This document shows, piece after piece, positions 51,581-59,511 of a stretch of DNA of 64,000 nt (positions are counted from its first letter, which is position 1; each line of letters begins with the position of its first letter). Origin of the DNA: Pseudobdellovibrionaceae bacterium. GTDB lineage: Bacteria > Bdellovibrionota > Bdellovibrionia > Bdellovibrionales > UBA1609. The notes under the pieces were generated by a model. The model was not told the origin of the DNA. It saw only the letters and a list, made by a program, of their open reading frames with translations, and ran no database searches. Location of the stretch: positions 558,001 to 622,000 of the forward strand of contig JACKAM010000001.1 of NCBI GenBank assembly GCA_020635075.1, read 5' to 3'. The translations under genes and the position numbers were made by a program.

Positions 51581-53077
51581 ATGGATAAGCTACTAAAAAC
51601 ACTTGAGTCTCAGGTCCGTGCGGGAGAGCACCAGCTTGTGCGTAAGCAAGTAAGTTCTTTGAATTACGACAAAATCCCCCGCCCCTACGCGGTCAGGATG
51701 TCGTCTATCGCTCGCCGGGTTGGTTTGGAGTATGTCTCAATTCGAATCATGAACCATCTGATTCGTCCAAAAATAGAGGGTCGTTGGATCCCAACTCCGG
51801 AGGAATACGCTGAATATGCCCGAGCACTGCTCATGATTGGCTCCTATAAGGAGGCTGGGAGTCTCCTGGCCAAAATCAATGCAGAGCAATTGCCACAGGC
51901 TCTGCTGTTCAAGGCGTTTTTGCTTTTTGGCCAGTGGAACTACTTAGAGTCGCTTCAGTACCTGCGAAAGTACGTGATTCATCCTCAGGTGGAGCCCTAC
52001 CAAAGGCTGGTAGGAAAACTGAACTTGGCCGCCGCTTTGGTACCAAGTGGGCATTATAATGAGGCCATCGATTTATTGAGTGAACTCGAATCCACTCTGG
52101 ACCCTCAAAAGCAGCTGGTCCTTTTGTCTAATACCTTTGAGGTCAGAACCCAGGCGGAATTGTTCAGGGGTGACTATGCAAAAGCGAAAATCTATTTGGA
52201 CCGCGCAAGATCGACACACTCATTTGGCCAACAAATAATGGGCCTGATTTTCAAGAAGTGGCAGATCATCCTGGATTGGAAGATCAAGGGGAATAGTTCT
52301 TCAATTGAGGATGCAATCATCAAACTCCAAGACCACGCTCGCGAAAATAGCTTTTATGAGTTGGTGAGGGACTGCGACTACTATAGGTCGCAGATGACGG
52401 AGAATGCTGACCTCTATGATCGTCTCATACTGGGGACGGCCCATCCCAATTACGGATTGCGGTTTCGCAACACGGTCTTTGAAGATAGGAAGGCCTCTGC
52501 CTCATACTTGTGGATGGGAGACGGGTCCACCAGCGCCCCTGAGCAAGTGATCGACATGGCAAACGCTAAGAGTATCGACGGGAGTCTTATTCTTAAACCA
52601 AAACAGATTCACTACCAATTGATCAGACTGCTGAGTACGGATTTTTACCGCCCGTTTAAGCTTGGGGAAGTGTTTGAAAGTCTGTTTGAAGATCAGTACT
52701 TTGACCCCCATAGTTCACCCCAACGCGTATATATGGCCGTGTCGCGGTTACGCAGCTTTCTTAAAAAAGCTGGATATGCTGCGAATCTGACTGATGCCTC
52801 GGAAGGCTACTTGTTTCGACCGACTTCGGGATTTGGGGTTTTGGTCCACAAGGAAATGAAGGATGAAGACCCAAGGATGGTCTACATCCGTCGTTTGCAG
52901 GGTGAGTTTGGTTTTGATGATTTCAATTCGGCTCAAGCGGGCGGTGTTTTAGACCTGTCAGCTCGGCAGAGCATCACCATCCTTAATTGGGCAATTGCTA
53001 ATGATTTGATATTGCAGTCTGGAAGGGGAAAGGCAACTCACTACTCGATCAAGGGCAGGACAACAAAGGCCGCTTAG
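51581..53077 (+). CDS. TPR-like plus winged-helix regulator (paralogue of 56830-58359)
   Basis: The 498-residue protein has an N-terminal helical repeat region (about 1-290), with TPR-like units such as EYAEYARALLMIGSYKEAGSLL and PYQRLVGKLNLAAALVPSG. An OmpR/PhoB-like winged helix follows at about 330-400: FYRPFKLGEVFESLFEDQYF, VYMAVSRLRSFLKKAG. A second small winged helix comes at 430-490 (SAQAGGVLDLSARQSITILNWAI). This arrangement suggests a transcription factor with a TPR sensor. It is divergent from a lipoprotein gene with a shared promoter region. Confidence 0.75.
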   Translation: MDKLLKTLESQVRAGEHQLVRKQVSSLNYDKIPRPYAVRMSSIARRVGLEYVSIRIMNHLIRPKIEGRWIPTPEEYAEYARALLMIGSYKEAGSLLAKINAEQLPQALLFKAFLLFGQWNYLESLQYLRKYVIHPQVEPYQRLVGKLNLAAALVPSGHYNEAIDLLSELESTLDPQKQLVLLSNTFEVRTQAELFRGDYAKAKIYLDRARSTHSFGQQIMGLIFKKWQIILDWKIKGNSSSIEDAIIKLQDHARENSFYELVRDCDYYRSQMTENADLYDRLILGTAHPNYGLRFRNTVFEDRKASASYLWMGDGSTSAPEQVIDMANAKSIDGSLILKPKQIHYQLIRLLSTDFYRPFKLGEVFESLFEDQYFDPHSSPQRVYMAVSRLRSFLKKAGYAANLTDASEGYLFRPTSGFGVLVHKEMKDEDPRMVYIRRLQGEFGFDDFNSAQAGGVLDLSARQSITILNWAIANDLILQSGRGKATHYSIKGRTTKAA

Positions 53078-53192
53078 GTCATTGTTTCAACCACTTATAC
53101 ACGAAATTTTTGTTAGTTCCGGTTTTACACCCCCGCTGTCAGGATGAGAACAGGGAAGGAAAGTCATTTAGGGTCTTACAGGGGGTACAGCA

Positions 53193-54656
53193 ATGAGATC
53201 ACGTTATCAGTTAGACGTCCGGGTCAGCTACATTTGGATGCTCGTATTAGTGGCATCACTAGTGCTTGGGTGCCAAGGGTATCAGCCTCATGATTATCAG
53301 TCGTCATTTTCGTCTCATGAAAACGAGCTGGTATTTGATGCCAGCAAGAGAGACCGCAATCTGACACTTCACTTTGGCTCCGCTCAAGGGAAAGCTGAGG
53401 CCGACCTTAATGGGGCCACAGTAAAAGGGGTAGTCTATGTCGAAAGACTGATTAAGCCAGGAAGTGTCAAGGGAATGGGCTTTATGTTGGATGAAAGCTA
53501 CATGGGTTGGTCGGGGAAAGCGCCTTATGATTACCCGATTGGTGATGGAATGCTCGATACCACGCAGTTGGCCGATGGACCTCACAGCCTTCACTTCACG
53601 GAAAGAAAATGGAACGATGATCGTGTTTGGAATACAATCCATTTTACCGTCGATAACGGTTCGCTAGTGGGAGTGCCGGGCAATCCGGGCACCCCTCCAC
53701 CAACTAGTCCTGGCCCTGGAATTGGTCTGTCAAAGTGTTCAAAATTTTTTCCCGGCAACTATGTGAGGGCGACGGACGACTCGACTCGAAACGTGGACGG
53801 GCTGGCTACTCTGAATTACATCTTAAGCCAGGACCTAACCAACTTTGTAGGCGTTGCTTATCAGTTTATGTGGGGAGATGTGGAGTCTTCTCCAGGCAAA
53901 TACAACTTTGCCGAGTTAGACGAGGTTTTGAAGCGGGTCAAGGCTAGAGGCAAAAAGGTCATTTTGAAGTTTCAGGATCGAACGTTTTGGACTGGCTGCA
54001 ATTCCAAGTTTGTTCCAAGTTATGTGGACATTCTCGGGCCTCGACCTGGAGGCAATCAAAAGTTTTGTACGGCTCGTGTCTGGGAAAAGGAGACTGTGGA
54101 TCACAAGATCCGTGTCCTTAAGGCCATAGTGGGGCGCTACCATAAGGACCCTGACTTTATTGGCATTCTCCTGGAGGAGACGGCTCTCGCGGTGGACAAG
54201 AGCTATCCCACCTATTCGGATAAGGTCTACATCGATTCACTTATCAGAGTGGTCCAGGAGCTGCACTCAGCGTACCCCGCTGTGATTCTGAACCAAGGCA
54301 TCAATTGGATGACAAAGGCCGATCACCTGAGGCTCGCTGAAGCGCTGGACAAAATGGGTGGTGGCGGCGGCCTTAACTGGCCCGACTCAGTGCCTGGGAA
54401 TCGAAGTAAGTGGCACTGGTACGACACTGGAAAGTCTTACAACAACAAACTCATGCTGATGCCAAATGCGCAAACACCGTTCATTAAGCCAGAGGAAACT
54501 GGCGCAATTTACGACATGCTTGTTAATGACATCGGTGCTCATGCTATCGTTTGGAATTCCAATCACCAAAGCCAGAAGAGGTACTTTGTCGACAACGTTA
54601 TTCCCGAGGTTAACAAACGAAAGGGGTACATCAAGAACACCACTTGTCCCTACTGA
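53193..54656 (+). CDS. Lipoprotein with Ig-like and (beta/alpha)8-barrel glycoside-hydrolase-like domains
   Basis: The 487-residue product has a lipobox (VLVASLVLGC-QGYQ). An Ig-like domain of about 110 residues, with DTTQLADGPHSLHFT, is followed by a Pro/Gly linker (NPGTPPPTSPGPGIG). The barrel then includes YQFMWGDVESSPGKYNFAELDEVLKRV, RGKKVILKFQDRTFW, and GILLEETAL with Glu residues in the place of a catalytic acid. Such beta-rich lipoproteins with GH-like barrels are probable polysaccharide hydrolases. Substrate unknown. A strong terminator follows. Confidence 0.8.
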   Translation: MRSRYQLDVRVSYIWMLVLVASLVLGCQGYQPHDYQSSFSSHENELVFDASKRDRNLTLHFGSAQGKAEADLNGATVKGVVYVERLIKPGSVKGMGFMLDESYMGWSGKAPYDYPIGDGMLDTTQLADGPHSLHFTERKWNDDRVWNTIHFTVDNGSLVGVPGNPGTPPPTSPGPGIGLSKCSKFFPGNYVRATDDSTRNVDGLATLNYILSQDLTNFVGVAYQFMWGDVESSPGKYNFAELDEVLKRVKARGKKVILKFQDRTFWTGCNSKFVPSYVDILGPRPGGNQKFCTARVWEKETVDHKIRVLKAIVGRYHKDPDFIGILLEETALAVDKSYPTYSDKVYIDSLIRVVQELHSAYPAVILNQGINWMTKADHLRLAEALDKMGGGGGLNWPDSVPGNRSKWHWYDTGKSYNNKLMLMPNAQTPFIKPEETGAIYDMLVNDIGAHAIVWNSNHQSQKRYFVDNVIPEVNKRKGYIKNTTCPY

Positions 54657-54691
54657 AAGACAGTCGATAACTAGATTCCGTTACCAATCCC

Positions 54692-54726
54692 AATGGCCAT
54701 CCACCTCCGCTGGATGGCCATTTTTT
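54692..54726 (+). terminator. Rho-independent terminator
   Basis: A 12-bp stem AATGGCCATCCA/TGGATGGCCATT with a 7-nt loop is followed by TTTTTT, 35 nt after the stop of the preceding gene. Confidence 0.92.
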
Positions 54727-54750
54727 GTACCGAATGGTGCTCTGTTTGTG

Positions 54751-54788
54751 AAAAAGAGGCAGAATCAGGTGCTCTCTGATCCTGCCTC
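54751..54788 (-). terminator. Rho-independent terminator for the minus-strand lipoprotein genes
   Basis: GAGGCAG-A-ATCAG pairs with CTGAT-C-CTGCCTC, and the T-run (A-run on the plus strand at 54751-54755) follows on the minus strand. Confidence 0.8.
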
Positions 54789-54871
54789 AAACAAATACGG
54801 AGTTTTTGATCACTTTGTGATCGGGTTGGTTATTCCGTGATTCAATCTTGCTTTGTGTGTGTGGGGCAATA

Positions 54872-55792
54872 CTACTGGCAGGCCGCTAAATCGACCTGGC
54901 GGGTTTCGGAGTTGATGGTGATCTCGGCTCGTTCACAGCTGGTAAATTTGACCGCTGCCTTGCCGATCACCGAACCTGAAAACTCAACACTCGCTGTGCC
55001 ACTGACGGGATAACAACAGTTGGCTGGCTCCCATTTCACGTTGTCAAAACCGATCAGCGAGGTGAATTTGGCGATATTGTGATTGGTCTCCAGGTATCCA
55101 CTGACGAATCGTTCAGAAGCTTCTTGGTTTTCGATAAAGATAATCGGCTGAGGCGTTCTCTGCGAGATGTCCACTTTGAGGAAGTATCCGTTGTAAGTCA
55201 GGCGGCGTCCCAGCATATGGTAGGAAAAGCCATTTTGTAGAAGTGTAAACAGCTCGGCGCCACCCATTTCCACATCTCTGTAGTCCTTGTGTTTCAAAGT
55301 GCTCACCGCACTGGTCACGCCATTTTTGGCGTTGACGAAAAGAATAAGGAAGCTATGAAGGAAATTGTCTCCCGGATCATCATTCTTACAGGTCGGATCA
55401 GAAAAAGTGAGAGATTGAAATCCATAGTAAAACACATCGGGATTGTCGGTGGCACAGGTATTAAAAAAGGCACCTTGCTTGCCGTCGGTACATTGGCGTA
55501 GATGAGCCCATTGGCAGGCCTCTTCGGCTGGTGCACCACCAGAATTGCTGCCCTGTGGATCGGTGATGTTCTGTTCCTTGACGTCCACTTTGCCAAGGGC
55601 TTTGCTGGCCCCTTCGATAGCCGCCGTGACCTTAAGAAAGTCCGCGTCCTGCATACCGCCGTAGTAATCGCCATTGCCTTGTCCGGTCGCTTTTGAGCTG
55701 GAGTCCTTATCGGGCAGGCAGCCCTGCCCGAGAAAGAGTGTTCCCGCAGTGATTGAAGCGACGAGAATAAGTAAATTGGATGTTTTCATCAC
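54872..55792 (-). CDS. Lipoprotein, paralogue of its upstream neighbour
   Basis: The 306-residue product has a lipobox (TLFLGQGC-LPDK). The C-terminal half contains PANCCYPVSGTASVEFSGS and ends in a Cys (VDLAACQ), paralleled in the neighbouring gene (CCYPISGQLQIDISGR, ending FNSCD). The middle holds several Cys, including CQWAHLRQCTDGKQG. Tandem duplication is likely. The genes are 18 nt apart and probably share a transcript ended at 54751. Function unknown; it is a surface or periplasmic lipoprotein. Confidence 0.8.
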   Translation of the reverse strand: MMKTSNLLILVASITAGTLFLGQGCLPDKDSSSKATGQGNGDYYGGMQDADFLKVTAAIEGASKALGKVDVKEQNITDPQGSNSGGAPAEEACQWAHLRQCTDGKQGAFFNTCATDNPDVFYYGFQSLTFSDPTCKNDDPGDNFLHSFLILFVNAKNGVTSAVSTLKHKDYRDVEMGGAELFTLLQNGFSYHMLGRRLTYNGYFLKVDISQRTPQPIIFIENQEASERFVSGYLETNHNIAKFTSLIGFDNVKWEPANCCYPVSGTASVEFSGSVIGKAAVKFTSCERAEITINSETRQVDLAACQ

Positions 55793-55810
55793 TATTTCCT
55801 CGCCTTAGTC

Positions 55811-56683
55811 TTAATCACATGAATTAAAGGTCAGCTCTTCGACGCTACCATTAGAATCTGTCAGAGTGGCAGTTCCGCATCCCGTAATGTTGATTGTACC
55901 ACTACGATTCACTCGTCCTGATATATCAATCTGCAATTGTCCCGAAATGGGGTAGCAGCAGACGTTGTCGTAGCCAATGTTTGCCACATTGTATTTCGCT
56001 TGAGCTTTTAGGAGGTTGTGGCTCACGACGACCTCTCCCGACTCGATTTGGCGATTCTGGGAGGAATAGGTGCCGCTCACGATGACCGGCTGAGTGGTTC
56101 TCACCGAAAAGTTCACCCACTCGCGGCCCAGGACTCCGCGATATATGCGGTGCTGACCAAGTATATCAATTTGATACTTATTGGTATCGAGAACCGTCAG
56201 CTTGCCGCCACCACCAATGGTTTGACCCAAATAGTCCTGGCGATTTTCGCTGGTGAGTTCCAACTGTCCCCACACGCTGGTGAACTTCAGATCATAGTTT
56301 CGAGTGATCTGAAGATCAGAGGCCGGGGCACAAGAGTTGTTGTTGTACTTGAGTTCCACAAAACCAACTGCCGTCGCTGGAGAAAAGGGAACCTGGCAAC
56401 CCTCATAGCTGATGGAGCGAACGCCGTCCACACAGGGCTGAAAGGCAGCCAGTCCTGTGCAGATTGCTTTACCTTGAACCTTAGACGCTGGAGCGGGTGT
56501 GCTGCCGGTGTCGTCCGAAAACCCTTTGAGAGCGGCAAGAGCCGATTGGGCTGAGTACTGGATATTTTGTGTTTCATTGAGCCCGGAGTTTTCATCCGGA
56601 TCCACATTTTTCTCACTACATCCGCATAGGGCCACCAGGGCCGCCGTCGCTAGACTGGGAATAATGACCTTAATAGATTTCAT
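55811..56683 (-). CDS. Lipoprotein, paralogue of the gene at 54872
   Basis: The 290-residue product has a lipobox (AALVALCGC-SEKN). Like its neighbour it has a CCYP(I/V)SG segment near the C-terminus followed by beta strands and a Cys at the end, and a similar early part (AFQPCVDGVRSISYEGCQ). The upstream gap carries an AAGTGACTT motif close to the operator-like repeats at 51524. It is the first gene of the two-gene operon. Confidence 0.8.
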   Translation of the reverse strand: MKSIKVIIPSLATAALVALCGCSEKNVDPDENSGLNETQNIQYSAQSALAALKGFSDDTGSTPAPASKVQGKAICTGLAAFQPCVDGVRSISYEGCQVPFSPATAVGFVELKYNNNSCAPASDLQITRNYDLKFTSVWGQLELTSENRQDYLGQTIGGGGKLTVLDTNKYQIDILGQHRIYRGVLGREWVNFSVRTTQPVIVSGTYSSQNRQIESGEVVVSHNLLKAQAKYNVANIGYDNVCCYPISGQLQIDISGRVNRSGTINITGCGTATLTDSNGSVEELTFNSCD

Positions 56684-56829
56684 GATAAACTCCTCTACAA
56701 AAAGTGACTTCCTCTTATGCTTTAATTATAGGTCGGCCAGGCGCAGATATCGACGGACAAAAAATAGCGATAAAAGTGTAAAAAATACGTAAAAACAACA
56801 AGATATAAGATATTATGTAATCTACAATA

Positions 56830-58359
56830 TTAGACTTTTGTGGATTGGAGACGGCTCAGGGTGGAGCGGGAAAAGGTGTGCCTGAGGCGTGGACCCCGCC
56901 CGTGGCTATGCAGGGCACCTCGGTTTTTAAGGTCCGCCAACAACTTACGAATCGCGGCTGGGGACAAATCCAGGAGTTGACCAGCTTGGGAGGTGGAGAA
57001 AGGGTGTGATCTCCATTTCTCTTTGAGGCGTTGGAGTTGGACTTCAGTTGCTGAGTAAATCCTTTTATTGGCTTCAACCCGGACACCTATTGGGCCCGAG
57101 GTTGTGAGTCGATACTGACCGTGGTCTTCATTTATATCAAGTGGGATTTGAGCTTCCTTGCACCATTGGCGAAATCTCTGAATGGCTTTATGAACGCGGT
57201 CTGGTGAAGTGAGGGGGTTGTAATACTCATTTGCAAACAGGTGGCCGAAAAGATTTCCCACGCCGAATGTGCGGTAGAAGTCCTGTGAGAGGACCATCAG
57301 CAGACGGTGGTGCAGTTGGGCTGGCTTGAGCCTGATCTCCCTGCTGGGATCCTCCCCGGTATGGAGATCAATGTAGCTTGATTCATGAGTCAAAAGTCTG
57401 CCGGGATGCCAAATATAGTGTTGGGGAGTGGGGCCATGGCCTGGAAAGGCGCGATGGAGTCTTTTGCGAAAGTCCAGGTAAGGCGTTCCGAAATAAAGGT
57501 GATCAAATAGATCGCTCTTGCCGCTGAATTCCTGCAAATAAAAATCGCAGTCGCGCACAGACTCCCAGTGCTTTATTTTTGTTGCTTCTCGCCTCAGGGC
57601 GCGCAGAGACGCCAGATTCTTTTGTGGCGATTGGCTGGTTTTAAGATCCAGCAGTACACGCCATTTTTTAACGAAGAAGTGTCCAATGGTCTTTGAGTGC
57701 TTGAGCGAGGCGTAGGATAAATCCAAGTGTTCACGAGCGAGCAAGAAATTATTTTGGTGAAAACAGACCTGAGCCATTAGCTCATGAGAGTTACCCTTGA
57801 GGAGGCTGAGGTTTCTTTTTGTCGTTGTCTTTAGAATTTTCTCCAGGAGATTTTGCGCTGCCTGATGCCTACCAACAAAAATATAGGAGGCCGAAAGATT
57901 CACTTTAGCGATGAGTTTTTGATAAGGGTCCACTGGTTTGGCCATAATGTATCGGCGGAGGTAGGTGATGGCTTTGCTGTACTGCCATCGGGTCATGTGG
58001 CTAAAGCCACGGTAGAGTAATGTCTGGGGAATAGTGTCAGTCTGTTTACTCTCCAATAGCTCAGAGGCCTCGCGATGAGCTCCCAGGCGAATCAAGGCAA
58101 CTGCGTACTCGGCGCACTCCTGTGGGTTGGCAGGCGATCGGCTCTGGCCCTTGGGGCGCACGATGGGGTTAAGTAGGCGCAGTGCTAAGTTCGGCATATT
58201 CAGACGATGGGCCAGGTTGGCGACCGTGGGAGCCTGGCTGCGGGGAATCTTAGACAGGTTAAGAGCGCGCAGGTCCTGGCGGACCTTTTGGCCTTTGCCT
58301 GATCGCATCCATTCTTCCCACTGGCTCAGTTGGTCGACAAGCCTTTGGGTTTCGCTCAT
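56830..58359 (-). CDS. TPR-like plus winged-helix regulator (paralogue of 51581-53077)
   Basis: Starting at MSETQRL (58359), the 509-residue protein parallels the one at 51581 along its whole length: LNLSKIPRSQAP, PQECAEYAVALIRLGAHREASELL, ITYLRRYIMAKPVDPYQKLIAKVNL, FYRTFGVGNLFGHLFANEYY, and FSTSQAGQLLDLSPAAIRKLL. The C-terminal winged-helix parts and an Arg-rich tail are kept. It lies just downstream of the two-lipoprotein operon's promoter region and is transcribed in the same direction (toward lower coordinates). A role as regulator of surface lipoproteins is inferred from synteny. Confidence 0.75.
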   Translation of the reverse strand: MSETQRLVDQLSQWEEWMRSGKGQKVRQDLRALNLSKIPRSQAPTVANLAHRLNMPNLALRLLNPIVRPKGQSRSPANPQECAEYAVALIRLGAHREASELLESKQTDTIPQTLLYRGFSHMTRWQYSKAITYLRRYIMAKPVDPYQKLIAKVNLSASYIFVGRHQAAQNLLEKILKTTTKRNLSLLKGNSHELMAQVCFHQNNFLLAREHLDLSYASLKHSKTIGHFFVKKWRVLLDLKTSQSPQKNLASLRALRREATKIKHWESVRDCDFYLQEFSGKSDLFDHLYFGTPYLDFRKRLHRAFPGHGPTPQHYIWHPGRLLTHESSYIDLHTGEDPSREIRLKPAQLHHRLLMVLSQDFYRTFGVGNLFGHLFANEYYNPLTSPDRVHKAIQRFRQWCKEAQIPLDINEDHGQYRLTTSGPIGVRVEANKRIYSATEVQLQRLKEKWRSHPFSTSQAGQLLDLSPAAIRKLLADLKNRGALHSHGRGPRLRHTFSRSTLSRLQSTKV

Positions 58360-58564
58360 TCCGCCTTGCATTGAATCCCTTGAGGTTTTGAGAAGAAAGC
58401 TATTCTTTCATTTTAGGACAGCAGCCGTTCGAAATTAAGAAATTTGAAGGGAAATAGCCTGGCGGCGCGTTAGCTTAAGGAATTTTATCTTCGCCTAATA
58501 TAGGGGGCACAAATGTGGGTCAGAATGTTCTTAAAAGGATCACTTATTAAGGAGGATTCCTAAA

Positions 58565-58699
58565 ATGAACAATCAAAAGAAAGCCGCTGCTCAACCCCAA
58601 AAGCAAAACCTCGGAAAAACTCAGGTTAGCGCCATCAATACCAAAAAAGACCAAGCAAAGCCTATGCCTAAGGGCGGCGTTGGGACCCCAAAGAAGTAA
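58565..58699 (+). CDS. 44-residue basic Lys/Gln/Ala-rich small protein
   Basis: ATG follows a very strong AAGGAGG site with 8 nt spacing. The product is 44 residues, with repeated Lys, Gln, Ala and Pro (start MNNQKKAAAQPQKQNLGKTQ, end KGGVGTPKK). It is disordered and basic, and might bind nucleic acid or another acidic partner. The strong ribosome site and clear start-stop boundaries argue that it is real. Confidence 0.7.
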   Translation: MNNQKKAAAQPQKQNLGKTQVSAINTKKDQAKPMPKGGVGTPKK

Positions 58700-58765
58700 G
58701 TTCACGGGCAGAAAATAGACCCTGCCATCAGGAATACTTGTCCTGGCCACAAATTTGATTTTAAA

Positions 58766-58803
58766 AGAACCCCAGGTCTGGTAGCGTTCCAGATCGGGGT
58801 TCT
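58766..58803 (+). promoter_or_regulatory. Hairpin over the ribosome site of the response regulator
   Basis: AGAACCCC pairs with GGGGTTCT, and an inner TCTGG/CCAGA stem extends it. The GGGG lies 4-8 nt before the ATG at 58804 and would be hidden in the fold. It could act as a terminator of the miniprotein transcript (no T-run) or as a translational gate. Confidence 0.5.
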
Positions 58804-59511
58804 ATGTATGTGATTTTTCTGGAGAGCCGTTCGAAACTCTCTGACCATCTCAATCGTGTCCTCAATGCGGAAGCCTTATCCTGCTTTAGCCTCTATAACT
58901 ATGAGGATCTCGAATCCTATTTTGCCAATCAAACCTTGCCAGTTCCGGATGCCATTGTTTTGGATCAGGATTTTGAATTGAGGACGGCCACTCGGACAAT
59001 CCCCGTTTTAAAAGAGAAGTGGCCCATGGCAAAACTTATGGTCCTGGCAGAGGTCCCCGGTGCCAAGGAGAGGGTCCGACTTCTACGCCTTGGGGCTGAC
59101 GACTGTATGACCAAACCCATTGATGTGGAAGAGCTCCTTGTGCGCTTGCAGATTCTTTATCGTCGCCTACGGCAAAGCCAGAATGAATCGCAGTGGGGTC
59201 GAGAGGTCAACGTTCTTCTTGATGATAAGGTCAAAGACCTGATCGTTGATGGCGAGAGGCTCAAGTTAAATAATAAAGAATATCTTCTCGCCGAGACATT
59301 CTACAATCATCCGGGCAAAGTGTTTAGTCGCCTGATCTTGTTGGATATTGCCTGGGGAATTCAGTCAGATGTCGAGTCCAATGTGGTCGAAGCAACAGTA
59401 AGTAGTCTGCGAAGAAAGCTGGAAAAATCGAGAGCGGATTTGACTATCAAAAGCCGACGCAATGTCGGGTACTGGGCCGAAGAAATCGGAAATCAGGACA
59501 ACTCTAATTAG
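58804..59511 (+). CDS. OmpR-family-like response regulator (REC plus winged helix)
   Basis: The 235-residue protein has a receiver with D54 (IVLDQDF) and K104 (CMTKPID). The usual N-terminal acidic pair is reduced to E7-S8 and the Thr/Ser switch position is Ala (LAEV), so phosphorylation may be altered. The C-terminal winged helix shows LNNKEYLLAETFYNHPGKVFSR and EATVSSLRRKLEKSRADL, then the wing GYWAEE. No histidine kinase is adjacent. It overlaps the convergent ABC-F gene by 4 nt. Confidence 0.9.
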   Translation: MYVIFLESRSKLSDHLNRVLNAEALSCFSLYNYEDLESYFANQTLPVPDAIVLDQDFELRTATRTIPVLKEKWPMAKLMVLAEVPGAKERVRLLRLGADDCMTKPIDVEELLVRLQILYRRLRQSQNESQWGREVNVLLDDKVKDLIVDGERLKLNNKEYLLAETFYNHPGKVFSRLILLDIAWGIQSDVESNVVEATVSSLRRKLEKSRADLTIKSRRNVGYWAEEIGNQDNSN

